A stretch of 36,034 nucleotides of DNA from NCBI GenBank assembly GCA_017649645.1, contig JAGCGK010000183.1:1-36034 (forward strand), written 5' to 3'. The position numbers and the translations under genes are program-made. Of this stretch, positions 17,722-26,212 are shown piece by piece; within the stretch, counting starts at the first letter, position 1, and each line of letters starts with the position of its first letter. The DNA is from Clostridiales bacterium. Its GTDB lineage: Bacteria > Bacillota > Clostridia > Saccharofermentanales > Saccharofermentanaceae. The notes below the pieces were generated by a model. It saw nothing but the letters and a program-made list of their open reading frames with translations, was not told the origin of the DNA and did no database searches.

Positions 17722-18657
17722 ATGAAGGATTTAAGAAAAGTATTGGCCGTTATCATTGCGGCTGCAATGGTGTTTGGCATTGCTTCTTGCGCTCAGCCGC
17801 TTGACGATCAAAAGGCAAACAAGAGATCCGAGACCGAAGAGGATGAAGGCGAAGACGAGGCAACAGAGGAGTCCGAAGAATCGGAAGAGACTGAGGAATC
17901 TGAGGAGTCCGTGGAAACAGAATCTACGGAAGAGACTGAGGAAACAGAAGAGACCTTTGTTGATGATGTAGATGATGCGAGACTTTTAGGCGGTATCTCG
18001 GGTGTAGATGTTTTGAACGCGGATGAGTTTAACGAGAACTATTGCGATCCCGATTATATGAGTAAGGGAATTCTTGTTTATGCCGAGGGAGATGAGATCA
18101 ACAATGTTCTGATGATAGTAACGTCGCTTAGTGACGACACTTCCCCTTATAGTGATAACTGTATCTCATTAACGAGCTTTGAACGTAACGTCTGGGATGA
18201 TGAATCGAGTCTTTACGAGAAGGTGGTTGTTTTCGAGTATGAAGATGAGGACAGCGCATCCAAAGTCTTTCAGGCTATGGTCGGCATTGCTCCTGATCTT
18301 AGTGTGAGTAAGCTGAGCGAAGAAGAATACGGAAAAGACGGATCGACAGGACATCTGGTAGTTCACTTTGACAGGGATGAAACTGTTGAGGCCATGTTGG
18401 AGTTCTGGGGTGATCTTGCAAACGAAGAAGTCACATCTGCGATAGAAGGATTGAACGAAGCGGATAACGTTATCTCTTTCTATCAGGTCGGTAATAAAGC
18501 GTTCTTGGTTCAGTTCTCCAGTGATGGAGCATGTGGCAGTTCCGTCGTTCTTGATTATCTTGCCGAGAGAGGATTAGGAAACCCGTTGGAGGTTGATAGT
18601 TCCGATGAAGCGGTTGAGTGCTTCAAGAGTTTCATATTGGGCAGCGTGCTCATGTGA
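17722..18657 (+). CDS. Glu/Thr-rich lipoprotein, family E member 1
   Basis: Predicted 311-aa lipoprotein from ATG 17722, with AAGGAG 7 nt upstream. MKDLRKVLAVIIAAAMVFG ends in lipobox IASC (Cys23). An extended acidic linker of Glu, Ser and Thr repeats runs to about residue 77. The C-terminal domain of about 230 residues contains FEYEDEDSASKVFQ, LSEEEYGKDGSTGHLVVHF and a late FYQVGNKAFLVQF motif. The same order occurs in the proteins at 18785 and 23682, so the three form one family. The domain is not one I recognise. The linker probably holds the domain off the membrane through the cell wall. A strong terminator follows. Confidence 0.9.
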   Translation: MKDLRKVLAVIIAAAMVFGIASCAQPLDDQKANKRSETEEDEGEDEATEESEESEETEESEESVETESTEETEETEETFVDDVDDARLLGGISGVDVLNADEFNENYCDPDYMSKGILVYAEGDEINNVLMIVTSLSDDTSPYSDNCISLTSFERNVWDDESSLYEKVVVFEYEDEDSASKVFQAMVGIAPDLSVSKLSEEEYGKDGSTGHLVVHFDRDETVEAMLEFWGDLANEEVTSAIEGLNEADNVISFYQVGNKAFLVQFSSDGACGSSVVLDYLAERGLGNPLEVDSSDEAVECFKSFILGSVLM

Positions 18658-18676
18658 CAAGGAAAAAGATCATACT

Positions 18677-18703
18677 AAAGAGGCTTTCGAAAGCCTCTTT
18701 TTT
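18677..18703 (+). terminator. Intrinsic terminator, perfect 24-bp palindrome
   Basis: AAAGAGGC (18677-18684) and GCCTCTTT (18693-18700) form the stem of a fully palindromic sequence with TTCGAA at its centre, followed by further T. It can also act on the opposite strand. Confidence 0.93.
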
Positions 18704-18784
18704 ATCCCTCGATTATTTGATAGAGTAACACTAAGGTTGAAGTAAGAAATGTACAGGACCTTATTGGAAAGAGAGGGAACACAA

Positions 18785-19750
18785 GTGAAAGATGCAAGAA
18801 GAGTTTTGGCTTTGATCATCGCTTTCGCGATGCTTTTCGGAATGGTTTCATGTTCATCATCTTCAAAGAGCAAAAAGAGTAAGTCTGACAAGAAGACCGA
18901 AAAGGAAGAAGATGAAGATGACGAGGATGTAACTGAGAAAACAGAGGATCAGGAGGAAACTGAGATATCTGAAGAGACCGAAGATACCGAAGAGTCAGAG
19001 ACTTCCGAAGAAACTGAAGAGACGGAGGAAACAGGAGATTCTTCAGGTACGCAGGTTTTCAGTGTGAATGCCGACTTCGATAGGATCAAGGAAATCACCG
19101 GTGCAGAAGAGATCGAGATTAATTCATATTATTATTCTCTGAATAAAGAAGATGTGATCGTCGATGGCGTTATCGCCTGTGCAGAGGGAGATGAGGTTAA
19201 GGATATACTTGATGATATGCTCTATCTGGGCTCATCCATGATCCCTGACGATGTTGCTGAAGAGATGAACTTGTACGAATGCGAGTCCGTGATCAGCTAT
19301 GTTAAGGAGAAGAGGAATGATGTCGGAGGCAGTCATGAATGTTTGTCGGTATTCGAGTACGAGGATGAAGCGGCTGCAAATGCAGCATTTGAATCCTTTA
19401 AGACATCAACAGTCGGTAATTTGTCTCTTAACGAAGATGAATATATGAATACAGGTTCTCAGGGATATCTTGTATTCAATCTCGGAACTGATACGTTGAT
19501 GCAGATGCTTTTAGGCGAGATGACTGATGAGGAGATCGAAGAATACAAGGAACTCCTGGGAGACATGAGTTTTTTGATCGGATTTTACCAGAGCGGTAAC
19601 AGGATTATCGAGATCGACTATATTACCGTTGCCGGCGAATTTGAATATGTGTCTTTGTCTTTTATCCTGGAAGAGGGCTTCAGTGATCCGTATCTCGTAG
19701 AGAATTCCGAGGCTATGGTCGCGGCTTATGAAGAGGTTTTCGAAGAATAA
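18785..19750 (+). CDS. Glu/Thr-rich lipoprotein, family E member 2
   Basis: Predicted 321-aa lipoprotein. GTG 18785 is the likely start: GAGGGA lies 6 nt before it, and the resulting (V/M)KDARRVLALIIAFAMLFG with Cys23 in lipobox MVSC aligns residue for residue with member 1. The upstream ATG at 18749 would add 12 residues before the signal peptide. A Ser/Lys-rich patch and a long Glu/Thr/Ser linker reach to about residue 85. The C-terminal domain repeats the family pattern: FEYEDEAAANAAFES, LNEDEYMNTGSQGYLVFNL and FYQSGNRIIEIDY. Its function is unknown. The gene is flanked by strong terminators on both sides, so it is transcribed alone. Confidence 0.9.
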   Translation: MKDARRVLALIIAFAMLFGMVSCSSSSKSKKSKSDKKTEKEEDEDDEDVTEKTEDQEETEISEETEDTEESETSEETEETEETGDSSGTQVFSVNADFDRIKEITGAEEIEINSYYYSLNKEDVIVDGVIACAEGDEVKDILDDMLYLGSSMIPDDVAEEMNLYECESVISYVKEKRNDVGGSHECLSVFEYEDEAAANAAFESFKTSTVGNLSLNEDEYMNTGSQGYLVFNLGTDTLMQMLLGEMTDEEIEEYKELLGDMSFLIGFYQSGNRIIEIDYITVAGEFEYVSLSFILEEGFSDPYLVENSEAMVAAYEEVFEE

Positions 19751-19774
19751 GAAGACCTTTTGATCATGTGTTTT

Positions 19775-19810
19775 AAGTCAGCTGTTCTTTTGGGGCAGCT
19801 GATTTTTTTC
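19775..19810 (+). terminator. Intrinsic terminator
   Basis: TCAGCTG (19778-19784) pairs with CAGCTGA (19796-19802), with flanking A-T and G-U extension, and seven T follow. Confidence 0.9.
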
Positions 19811-19890
19811 GAAAAAACTTTCTTTGTGAGTAAAGATGTGCTATATAATCGGGTAGGGAAAGGGTTAGTTATGCTTAGGAGGTGAAACCT

Positions 19891-21021
19891 TTGGTTTCAA
19901 GACGAACATATCTGACCGTAGCAGCCGTGCTTTGCTGTTTGTTGCTGCTGAATGTTTTTGGCCTTTATAAGGGCTACAATGTCCGCGCTGACGGCAATAC
20001 AACGGTAAGCGTTGGCGGCAACGGTTCAGACAATTGCGCGAGCTTCTCGTGCACGGTCAGAGCTTCTGATTACTCCGCCATGGACAATTTTGAGATCTAT
20101 TCCGTATGGGCTTACGAGACTTCGGGAAAAGCTAATGCCTTCTGTGAGAAAAGCGGCAGTACCGCATATATTACTGTTAAGTCCAAGGACGGATCGCCGC
20201 TTTCGGATTGTGAGATCTATGTCGGAGTATCTTCAAACAGTGACGCGGCCGTTGACCTGAACCGAGTCGGTATCTCGTATTATTCCGAGGAGATCACTAC
20301 GCCGACACCAACGGCAACTTCGACACCGATCCCGACGCCTACAGCAACCTCGTCGCCGACTCCTACTCCAAAGCCGACAGCAACGCCGACTCCGAAGGCG
20401 ACGGAAACTCCTGTTCCTATCGCCACGGCTGCACCTACCGCTACACCTCTTCCGACGGCAACTCCTGAACCGACAGCGGTTCCTGATGATAATGCGGGCA
20501 CGGAAGATACTCCCACACCGACACCTACATCAACACCTACTCCTACACCGACAGAGACTCCTACGCCGACGCCAACTTCAACGCCGACCCCGACGCCTGT
20601 TCCTGTAACTGAAGAGAGCGTGGCTGAGGCATTAGTTGAGGAGACTATTGAAGAAACAGAAGATCCCGATCATATCCCGACAAAGCCTCCGACGAAGCTT
20701 GGCGCCATTATGGGAAATAATGACGGCAAAGGTCCGGGCGCGGGCTCGATCATCCTGGGATTACTCAAGTATCTCATCATTATCCTCGCGGTCCTCATCG
20801 TCGGAAGACTGATATATCTGAAGCTGAAGGGTACGTATAATGAGGACCTTCTTAAGGAGTTTATCCCGTTCAAGAAGAAAAAGACTGAAGACAATCCCGA
20901 GGCACAGGCTGTTAACGGATTTCTTCAGAAGTCCAATACACAAGCTGTAAGACCTGTATATTCAAACGCTGCCTATGAAGCATCCAGGAATAAGGCTGAG
21001 CAGGAAAAAGAGGATGAATGA
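19891..21021 (+). CDS. Thr/Pro-rich single-span membrane surface protein
   Basis: Predicted 376-aa envelope protein. I choose TTG 19891 as the start because AGGAGG (19877-19882) ends 8 nt before it; the GTG at 19882 overlaps that ribosome site and is too close to use. Residues about 5-24 form a hydrophobic signal segment. An ectodomain of about 100 residues with several cysteines follows, then a Thr/Pro repeat linker (about 135-240), an acidic Glu-rich stretch, a transmembrane helix near 284-309 (LLKYLIIILAVLIVGRLIYL), and a charged cytoplasmic tail of about 65 residues starting KLKGTYNEDL. Such stalk architecture presents a small domain outside the wall. The tail, with a KKKK patch, could bind a cytoplasmic partner. 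The family is unrecognised. It converges on the minus-strand gene at 21036 with only 14 bp between. Confidence 0.85.
   Translation: MVSRRTYLTVAAVLCCLLLLNVFGLYKGYNVRADGNTTVSVGGNGSDNCASFSCTVRASDYSAMDNFEIYSVWAYETSGKANAFCEKSGSTAYITVKSKDGSPLSDCEIYVGVSSNSDAAVDLNRVGISYYSEEITTPTPTATSTPIPTPTATSSPTPTPKPTATPTPKATETPVPIATAAPTATPLPTATPEPTAVPDDNAGTEDTPTPTPTSTPTPTPTETPTPTPTSTPTPTPVPVTEESVAEALVEETIEETEDPDHIPTKPPTKLGAIMGNNDGKGPGAGSIILGLLKYLIIILAVLIVGRLIYLKLKGTYNEDLLKEFIPFKKKKTEDNPEAQAVNGFLQKSNTQAVRPVYSNAAYEASRNKAEQEKEDE
20296..20610 (+). repeat. Low-complexity Thr-Pro coding repeat
   Basis: Irregular short repeats of ACN-CCN codons encode a Thr/Pro/Ala linker, interrupted by a non-repetitive acidic segment around 20476-20511. 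Such tracts change length by slippage. The long open frame on the opposite strand here is a by-product of the repeat. Confidence 0.85.
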
Positions 21022-21035
21022 CCCCGCGAGGGTAA

Positions 21036-23468
21036 TTATTTCCTCTCGTCCATGATCTTTTGGGCTTTATCATTGATGACGCTGATCACTTCGTCCAGAG
21101 GTTTGTCTCCGTTGAAGTACGAGTCCATTTCCTCTATCAGGATCAAAGTCAGTTCGGGGTCTGTATGGGAATAATATGACAGATCCGAAAGAGACTTGAT
21201 AAACTGTTCTATCATTAGGTCAGTTGTTACCCTGAAACCTAAATCACTTATAACTTCCGGAGGTTCATAGTGATCTATGAGGAGACTGTAATTTCTCATG
21301 CAGATCTGATTCAGTATCGGAAGGTCGTATGCCAATACATCTTTATTTATCGGAATAGAAGTGAAGACCTCACCATCCTTGAATTCGCCCTTAAAAAGGT
21401 AGTCTATGAATATCTTTACTCCGTCTTTGACTTCGGAAGCACTTGATACTGATATTGATTCCTCAACATCAAAACTAGGTCCTGTCGCATCGACGGAGGG
21501 TGCTCCCATTATGCGATAAGGTTTTGAGACCTTGGTATAAGCTGCGATAAAGTCGTTGTACGTATCTATGCAAGTATATTTGGCACACGGAGCCGGGAGA
21601 TTGCAATAGTCCAGATACGAGATTTCTTCTCCCGTATATGTGGTGATATATTCATTTTTTGCATATTCAGCGGCTTTGATGAATTGTTCCGTTCCGAAGT
21701 CAATCTTGTCGTTTGAACTGATGGAATTGATATCCACACAAGCCAGGAGAAATTTAGTGCGCTCCCTGCTGTTATAGTATTCGGCAAATGGTTCGATTCC
21801 GTTGCTCGGACCTTTGACAAAATCCGAATATTCTTCAAAGGTGAATCCACTATTCCCTTCACTAACCGCATCTTCCGGACAGATGATCCCGTTGATGCTT
21901 ATGGTTACGGGCAGGAAATAGTTTTTTCCTTCATACTTTGTTGCTTCTATGACATTCTCGAAAAGCATAGCTCTGACCTCCGGAGCCAGATAATCTGAAA
22001 TGTCCTCAAGACAATCATCGTTATAGGCTCTGGTGTTCTGAAGATCAAGTATTAAATCGGGAACGTCAGTCCCTTTAAGATCTTCGATGAGTTTTTGCTC
22101 ATAAGAATATATGCTCTCTTTATCCTTGTTAAGAGCATGTATCATGTTTTCCGAACTGTCTGTATCAAAACTTGTATAATTTCTTCCGTTCGGGATGATC
22201 AGCAGATCATCTTTATCTTCCCAAAGTCTTATCAGGTACTCCTCATTGGTCTTGTTGAAGTTATAGATCGCAGATGACATATAGTCTGAGCAATCATCCC
22301 TAAATGTCAGATCGATCACTTTTTTTCCGACATTAGGATTTTTCTCTGTTTTGTTAAGAATGGTGATGTTATAAACAGGATTCTCATAACCACTCTGAAA
22401 TCCCAAGTCTAAAAATGATAATACTGCCTGATCGTCCGTGTGTGACAATACACTTATATCATCAAAGTTTCTTGCCTCGGAATAATCGTAAAAGTAAGGA
22501 GAATACTGATTGTTGTCTATGGCAAGTTGCAGTGAATCGTCTTCTCCGTTAAAACTGTATATATTTCCCACATGATCACAGCACATCAGTTCGCCTTCTG
22601 CCGTTCGGTTCAACGCAGACATATCGGCATTATCCATGCTGAAAGAACTGTTACGGATCTCCTCCATGCTTTGCTTCTGATTATCTAATACGTTTCCGGT
22701 CGCAGGATCGATCAACATATGCGTCTTGCCCGTTTCACTGAAATAACTGACATAGACAAGATCTGTCTCTTCCTGAGGATAGATGGTCTCCATATCATAA
22801 AGCATTTCGCCTCCTGACAAATCTTTAACATCTATTCTTGAAACGAATCTATCTCCTTCGTAAAACATCAATATGTCATTTCCGGCTCCGTCACCGCACT
22901 TTAAACAGATATAGTCTCCCACAACAAGTATTTTTCTGTAGCCGAGAAAAACACCATCTTCGCTGACTTCTTTGATCTTACGGAATTCTCCCGCTTCGCC
23001 TGTAGCCAGATCTATAGTGGAGAAATAGTACGTATAATCTATCGACCCCGAACGGCTTCTCCATACAAATGCCGTAGCGGTCTGACCATCTTTATTTGGT
23101 ACAATGGACAAGGTAGACATCCAGATATCCGGATCCTCCGGATACTTGATGATCCTTGAAACACAACTTCCATCCATATCGTATATGTTGAGATAAGTAT
23201 CGACGATGTCTTCGCCGTCTTCAGTTCGGTCGACTATGAACGGTGCGTACAACTTTCCGTCTTTATATATGACATCGAGACATTCAGCTTCCTGATTGGA
23301 ATGCTCGTCGTCTGTCAATTCAACCTTGAACCTTATGGAGTCATACCAGATGTCATCTTCTTTTACGAGAACTTCTTCTGATAACTTGCGGGAATTGCCG
23401 CAAGCACAAAAAACGGAAACCAAAAAACAAACTGCCAGAGCAGCTGCCCATAATCTTTTGAATTTCAT
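21036..23468 (-). CDS. Large lipoprotein: propeller-like half plus solute-binding half (divergent paralogue C)
   Basis: Predicted 810-aa lipoprotein on the minus strand. The start is the ATG at 23468-23466, preceded by GAGGAGG; the longer frame to 23588 begins upstream of the predicted promoter. The lipobox VFCAC gives Cys23. The entry motif is DDIWY where the others have DDPWY. The junction is NPNVGK at about 377-382 instead of NPNAGK. The N-terminal half is longer than in the array members, accounting for most of the extra length. The solute-binding half retains VPDLILD, GFTFEEY, GPSFDVEESISVSSASE and a C-terminal SYFNGDKPLDEV. It is clearly the same family but the most diverged member, separated by four other genes and inverted. 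It has its own promoter and converges on the Thr/Pro protein gene. Confidence 0.9.
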   Translation of the reverse strand: MKFKRLWAAALAVCFLVSVFCACGNSRKLSEEVLVKEDDIWYDSIRFKVELTDDEHSNQEAECLDVIYKDGKLYAPFIVDRTEDGEDIVDTYLNIYDMDGSCVSRIIKYPEDPDIWMSTLSIVPNKDGQTATAFVWRSRSGSIDYTYYFSTIDLATGEAGEFRKIKEVSEDGVFLGYRKILVVGDYICLKCGDGAGNDILMFYEGDRFVSRIDVKDLSGGEMLYDMETIYPQEETDLVYVSYFSETGKTHMLIDPATGNVLDNQKQSMEEIRNSSFSMDNADMSALNRTAEGELMCCDHVGNIYSFNGEDDSLQLAIDNNQYSPYFYDYSEARNFDDISVLSHTDDQAVLSFLDLGFQSGYENPVYNITILNKTEKNPNVGKKVIDLTFRDDCSDYMSSAIYNFNKTNEEYLIRLWEDKDDLLIIPNGRNYTSFDTDSSENMIHALNKDKESIYSYEQKLIEDLKGTDVPDLILDLQNTRAYNDDCLEDISDYLAPEVRAMLFENVIEATKYEGKNYFLPVTISINGIICPEDAVSEGNSGFTFEEYSDFVKGPSNGIEPFAEYYNSRERTKFLLACVDINSISSNDKIDFGTEQFIKAAEYAKNEYITTYTGEEISYLDYCNLPAPCAKYTCIDTYNDFIAAYTKVSKPYRIMGAPSVDATGPSFDVEESISVSSASEVKDGVKIFIDYLFKGEFKDGEVFTSIPINKDVLAYDLPILNQICMRNYSLLIDHYEPPEVISDLGFRVTTDLMIEQFIKSLSDLSYYSHTDPELTLILIEEMDSYFNGDKPLDEVISVINDKAQKIMDERK

Positions 23469-23516
23469 ATTATCCTCCTCAATAAATTGAATCGGTATTA
23501 AAGTTTTCTCAAATCT

Positions 23517-23545
23517 AGTATATATATTTCGTCTTTTAGAGTAAA
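23517..23545 (-). promoter_or_regulatory. Promoter of paralogue C (minus strand)
   Basis: Reading the minus strand, TTTACT (23545-23540) and TATACT (23522-23517) are spaced by 17 bp. The leader to ATG 23468 is about 43 nt. The GTAA repeats are absent. Confidence 0.6.
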
Positions 23546-23681
23546 GAAAACAAATAACGGTAGAGGATGCAGAATAGTTAATCTGCATATTCGGGCAACA
23601 GTTTTCGAAAACAGGTGCAAATGTCAGTATTTTCTGATAAAGTGCATAGGGAAATACAAATCGTGTTTGGGGGAAACAAAT

Positions 23682-24677
23682 ATGAAGGGCCTGAGAAAAA
23701 TGCTGGCAGTGTCGCTTGCAGTGGCAACAGTTATGTGTGCTGCTTCCTGTGATTCGGTAAAAGAAAAAGATAAGGACGAGCCTGAAACAGAAGTTTCACA
23801 AGAGGAAACTGAAGTATCCGAGGAAGTGAAAAATCCTGAGACCAGCATTTCTGAAGAAACGGAACCGAGTATCACGCCGGGTGGAAATGCAGCCCGCAGA
23901 CGTGTAGGTGTAGACGAGGATGACGACATGCTCCTGGAGATTTCCGGAGGATATAAATTTACAGAGGACTGTACAGATTACATCCTAAATAAAGATGATC
24001 CTGAAGTAGTCAGCAATGGAATGATCTGCAATGTGTCGGGCGATGAGGCCGCATTTTTCGAAGAATATCTGGAAACTGAATTTTTGGCTCCTTTTAAAGA
24101 GGGAGACGGTAAGACCCTGCATATTGATGATTGCAAATTATTAACGGAGTTCCTCAGGATCCGGGAGACCAAATTCGATGAACCAAGCACATTGACCACG
24201 GATGATGACGGAAACATGAAGATTGTTACGGAATCTGCTTATGACTTCTATCACGAAGAACTGGCAATTCTGTCGTACGAAGATGAGGAAACTGCTGCAG
24301 CTGCTTTTGAGGAATATGTCACTGTTAACTTCGGAAGCGTGGAGTTGAGCGAAGATGAGTACCAGTTTGACGGTACACAGGGTTATCTGGTAGCAAATTT
24401 CGATTTCAAGAATTACTTAAAGTATCTTTGGAATAAAGAGCCGACTGATGAAACTATTGAGGCATACAAAGCAGAGATCGGAGAGTTCATTTTTGTTGAT
24501 GCGATCTATCTTAGCGAAAATAAGATCATAAAACTTCAGTATATGAACACTATAGGAAGCACGGATTATTGTACTGTGGAACTTTTAGAGAGCAAGGGCT
24601 TTGGTAATCCGTTTGAAGTAGTAAATTCAGAAGAGTTTTTGGAATATTATTCTGCCTACAGCATGAAATTGGCATAA
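23682..24677 (+). CDS. Glu/Thr-rich lipoprotein, family E member 3
   Basis: Predicted 331-aa lipoprotein. ATG 23682 is chosen over the in-frame TTG at 23667 because GGGGGAA lies 7 nt before it and the signal MKGLRKMLAVSLAVA aligns with members 1 and 2, with Cys23 in lipobox AASC. The acidic Glu/Thr/Val linker is shorter (to about residue 70) and contains a basic ARRRVG patch. The C-terminal domain follows the family pattern: LSYEDEETAAAAFEE, LSEDEYQFDGTQGYLVANF and IYLSENKIIKLQYM. It is divergently oriented from paralogue C. No convincing terminator follows before the asnS promoter. Confidence 0.9.
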   Translation: MKGLRKMLAVSLAVATVMCAASCDSVKEKDKDEPETEVSQEETEVSEEVKNPETSISEETEPSITPGGNAARRRVGVDEDDDMLLEISGGYKFTEDCTDYILNKDDPEVVSNGMICNVSGDEAAFFEEYLETEFLAPFKEGDGKTLHIDDCKLLTEFLRIRETKFDEPSTLTTDDDGNMKIVTESAYDFYHEELAILSYEDEETAAAAFEEYVTVNFGSVELSEDEYQFDGTQGYLVANFDFKNYLKYLWNKEPTDETIEAYKAEIGEFIFVDAIYLSENKIIKLQYMNTIGSTDYCTVELLESKGFGNPFEVVNSEEFLEYYSAYSMKLA

Positions 24678-24741
24678 AGTACTTCTGTTGATTTGACGGC
24701 TGACCAACGTTTTCGATAAGAAAATACTATGATTTTCTCCT

Positions 24742-24769
24742 TTGAATTATCAGGAACTGATATTATAAT
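24742..24769 (+). promoter_or_regulatory. Promoter of the asnS-asnA operon
   Basis: TTGAAT (24742-24747) and a perfect TATAAT (24764-24769) are spaced by 16 bp. The predicted leader is only about 46 nt, too short for a T-box. An AT-rich inverted repeat AGAAAAT/ATTTTCT (24719-24738) lies just upstream. Confidence 0.65.
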
Positions 24770-24776
24770 TACTTGG

Positions 24777-24794
24777 TACTTATTGTTATAAGTA
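24777..24794 (+). promoter_or_regulatory. Palindrome at the asnS transcription start, possible operator
   Basis: TACTTATTGTTATAAGTA has perfect 7-bp arms around TGTT and begins at about +1 of the predicted transcript. A repressor bound here would block the operon. The binding protein is not identifiable. Confidence 0.4.
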
Positions 24795-24821
24795 AAGTTC
24801 TATGCATGAAAGGAGATCATT

Positions 24822-26195
24822 ATGCAACACATTGACATCAAAGAGATTTTTGAGAATCAGGGGCTGCTCAATAATAATGTGACCGTATGCGGTTGGGTTA
24901 GAACAGCAAGAGATTCCAAGAATGTTGCATTTATCGAATTAAATGATGGAACAAGCTTGAAACACCTACAGATCGTAATTGAAAAGGATTCCGGCATCGA
25001 GCTCGAGCAGTGCCTCAAGCTCGGAACTGCCCTTAAGGTTGAAGGCAAGCTTGTTCCTTCAGCCAATAATATCGTTGAGATAAATGCATCAAGTATCGAG
25101 GTACTGGGAACAGCACCTGCAGATTATCCGCTCCAGAAGAAGAGGCACACACTCGAGTTCTTGAGAACCATGCCTCATCTTCGTCTTCGTACGAATACCT
25201 TTAACGCAGTATTCAGAGTACGTTCCGTTATGGCTGCGGCTATCCACGAGTTCTTCCAGAGCAAGAACTTCGTATACGTTAACCCGCCGCTCATTACGGG
25301 CAGCGACTGCGAGGGAGCAGGTGAGATGTTCCAGGTAACAACTATCGGTTACCAGAACGGCAAGTACGAGAGTGCAGAAGACTACTATGCTGACGACTTC
25401 TTCGGTAAGAAGGCAGGTCTTTCCGTTTCCGCACAGCTCGAAGGCGAGACAGCAGCGCTTGCCATGGGTAAGATCTACACATTCGGACCTTCATTCAGAG
25501 CTGAGAACAGTAACACACCTAAGCACCTTGCAGAGTTCTGGCACGTTGAGCCTGAGGTGGCTTTCGCTGAACTTCCTGACGTTATCGCACTTGCAGAAGA
25601 GATGGTCAAGTTCGTTATCGGACGTGTTCTCGAGAAGTGCCCTAAGGAGATGGAGTTCTTCGACAAGTTCATGGAGAACGGTCTTATCGAGCGTCTCACA
25701 AAGCTCATCAGCGAAGACTTCGGAACTATCACATATACTGAGGCTATCGAGCTTCTTAAGAAGGCAGATGTTGACTTCCAGTATCCTGTTGAGTGGGGCT
25801 GCGACCTCCAGACAGAGCATGAGAGATACATCTCCGAGAAGATCTTCAACAAGGCTGTATTTGTTACCAACTATCCTAAGGAGATCAAGTCCTTCTACAT
25901 GAAGCAGAACGCTGACGGCAAGACAGTTGCAGCTGTTGACCTTCTTGTTCCGGGTGTCGGTGAGATCATCGGAGGCTCCGAGCGTGAGGCTGACTACGAC
26001 AAGCTCCTCGAGGCTATGAAGGTTCGTAACATGCCTTTGGATCCATATGCTGATTATCTTGACCTTCGTAAGTACGGTTCCGTTCCGCACGGCGGATTCG
26101 GCCTCGGCTTCGAGCGTCTGATCATGTACGTAACAGGTATGGCAAACATCAGAGATGTAGTGCTCTACCCAAGAACAGTTAACAACATCCGATAA
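24822..26195 (+). CDS. asnS: Asparaginyl-tRNA synthetase
   Basis: Predicted 457-aa cytoplasmic class II enzyme that charges tRNA-Asn with asparagine using ATP. The N-terminal OB-fold tRNA-binding domain is visible at about 16-100 (VCGWVRTARDSKNVAFIELN). The catalytic core carries the region PLITGSDCEGAGEMFQVT, motif 2 with GPSFRAENSNTPKHLAEFW near 222-240, and motif 3 GGFGLGFERL near 424-433. Length matches the family. ATG 24822 has AAGGAG 6 nt upstream. asnA follows after 17 bp, so the enzyme that makes asparagine and the one that uses it are co-expressed. A direct AsnRS means this organism need not depend on tRNA-dependent amidation for Asn-tRNA. Confidence 0.98.
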   Translation: MQHIDIKEIFENQGLLNNNVTVCGWVRTARDSKNVAFIELNDGTSLKHLQIVIEKDSGIELEQCLKLGTALKVEGKLVPSANNIVEINASSIEVLGTAPADYPLQKKRHTLEFLRTMPHLRLRTNTFNAVFRVRSVMAAAIHEFFQSKNFVYVNPPLITGSDCEGAGEMFQVTTIGYQNGKYESAEDYYADDFFGKKAGLSVSAQLEGETAALAMGKIYTFGPSFRAENSNTPKHLAEFWHVEPEVAFAELPDVIALAEEMVKFVIGRVLEKCPKEMEFFDKFMENGLIERLTKLISEDFGTITYTEAIELLKKADVDFQYPVEWGCDLQTEHERYISEKIFNKAVFVTNYPKEIKSFYMKQNADGKTVAAVDLLVPGVGEIIGGSEREADYDKLLEAMKVRNMPLDPYADYLDLRKYGSVPHGGFGLGFERLIMYVTGMANIRDVVLYPRTVNNIR

Positions 26196-26212
26196 TCTAC
26201 GAGGTAATATAT

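Noticed and set aside
20280-20516. Minus-strand Gly/Val-rich frame opposite the Thr/Pro repeat
   Set aside because: It is the mirror of ACN-CCN repeat codons and not a gene.
24719-24738. AT-rich inverted repeat AGAAAAT/ATTTTCT as terminator of the 23682 gene
   Set aside because: The stem is all but free of GC pairs and is not followed by a T-run, so it is recorded only as context for the asnS promoter.
24678-24821. T-box riboswitch before asnS
   Set aside because: The predicted leader is about 46 nt and no T-box sequence or specifier stem is present.
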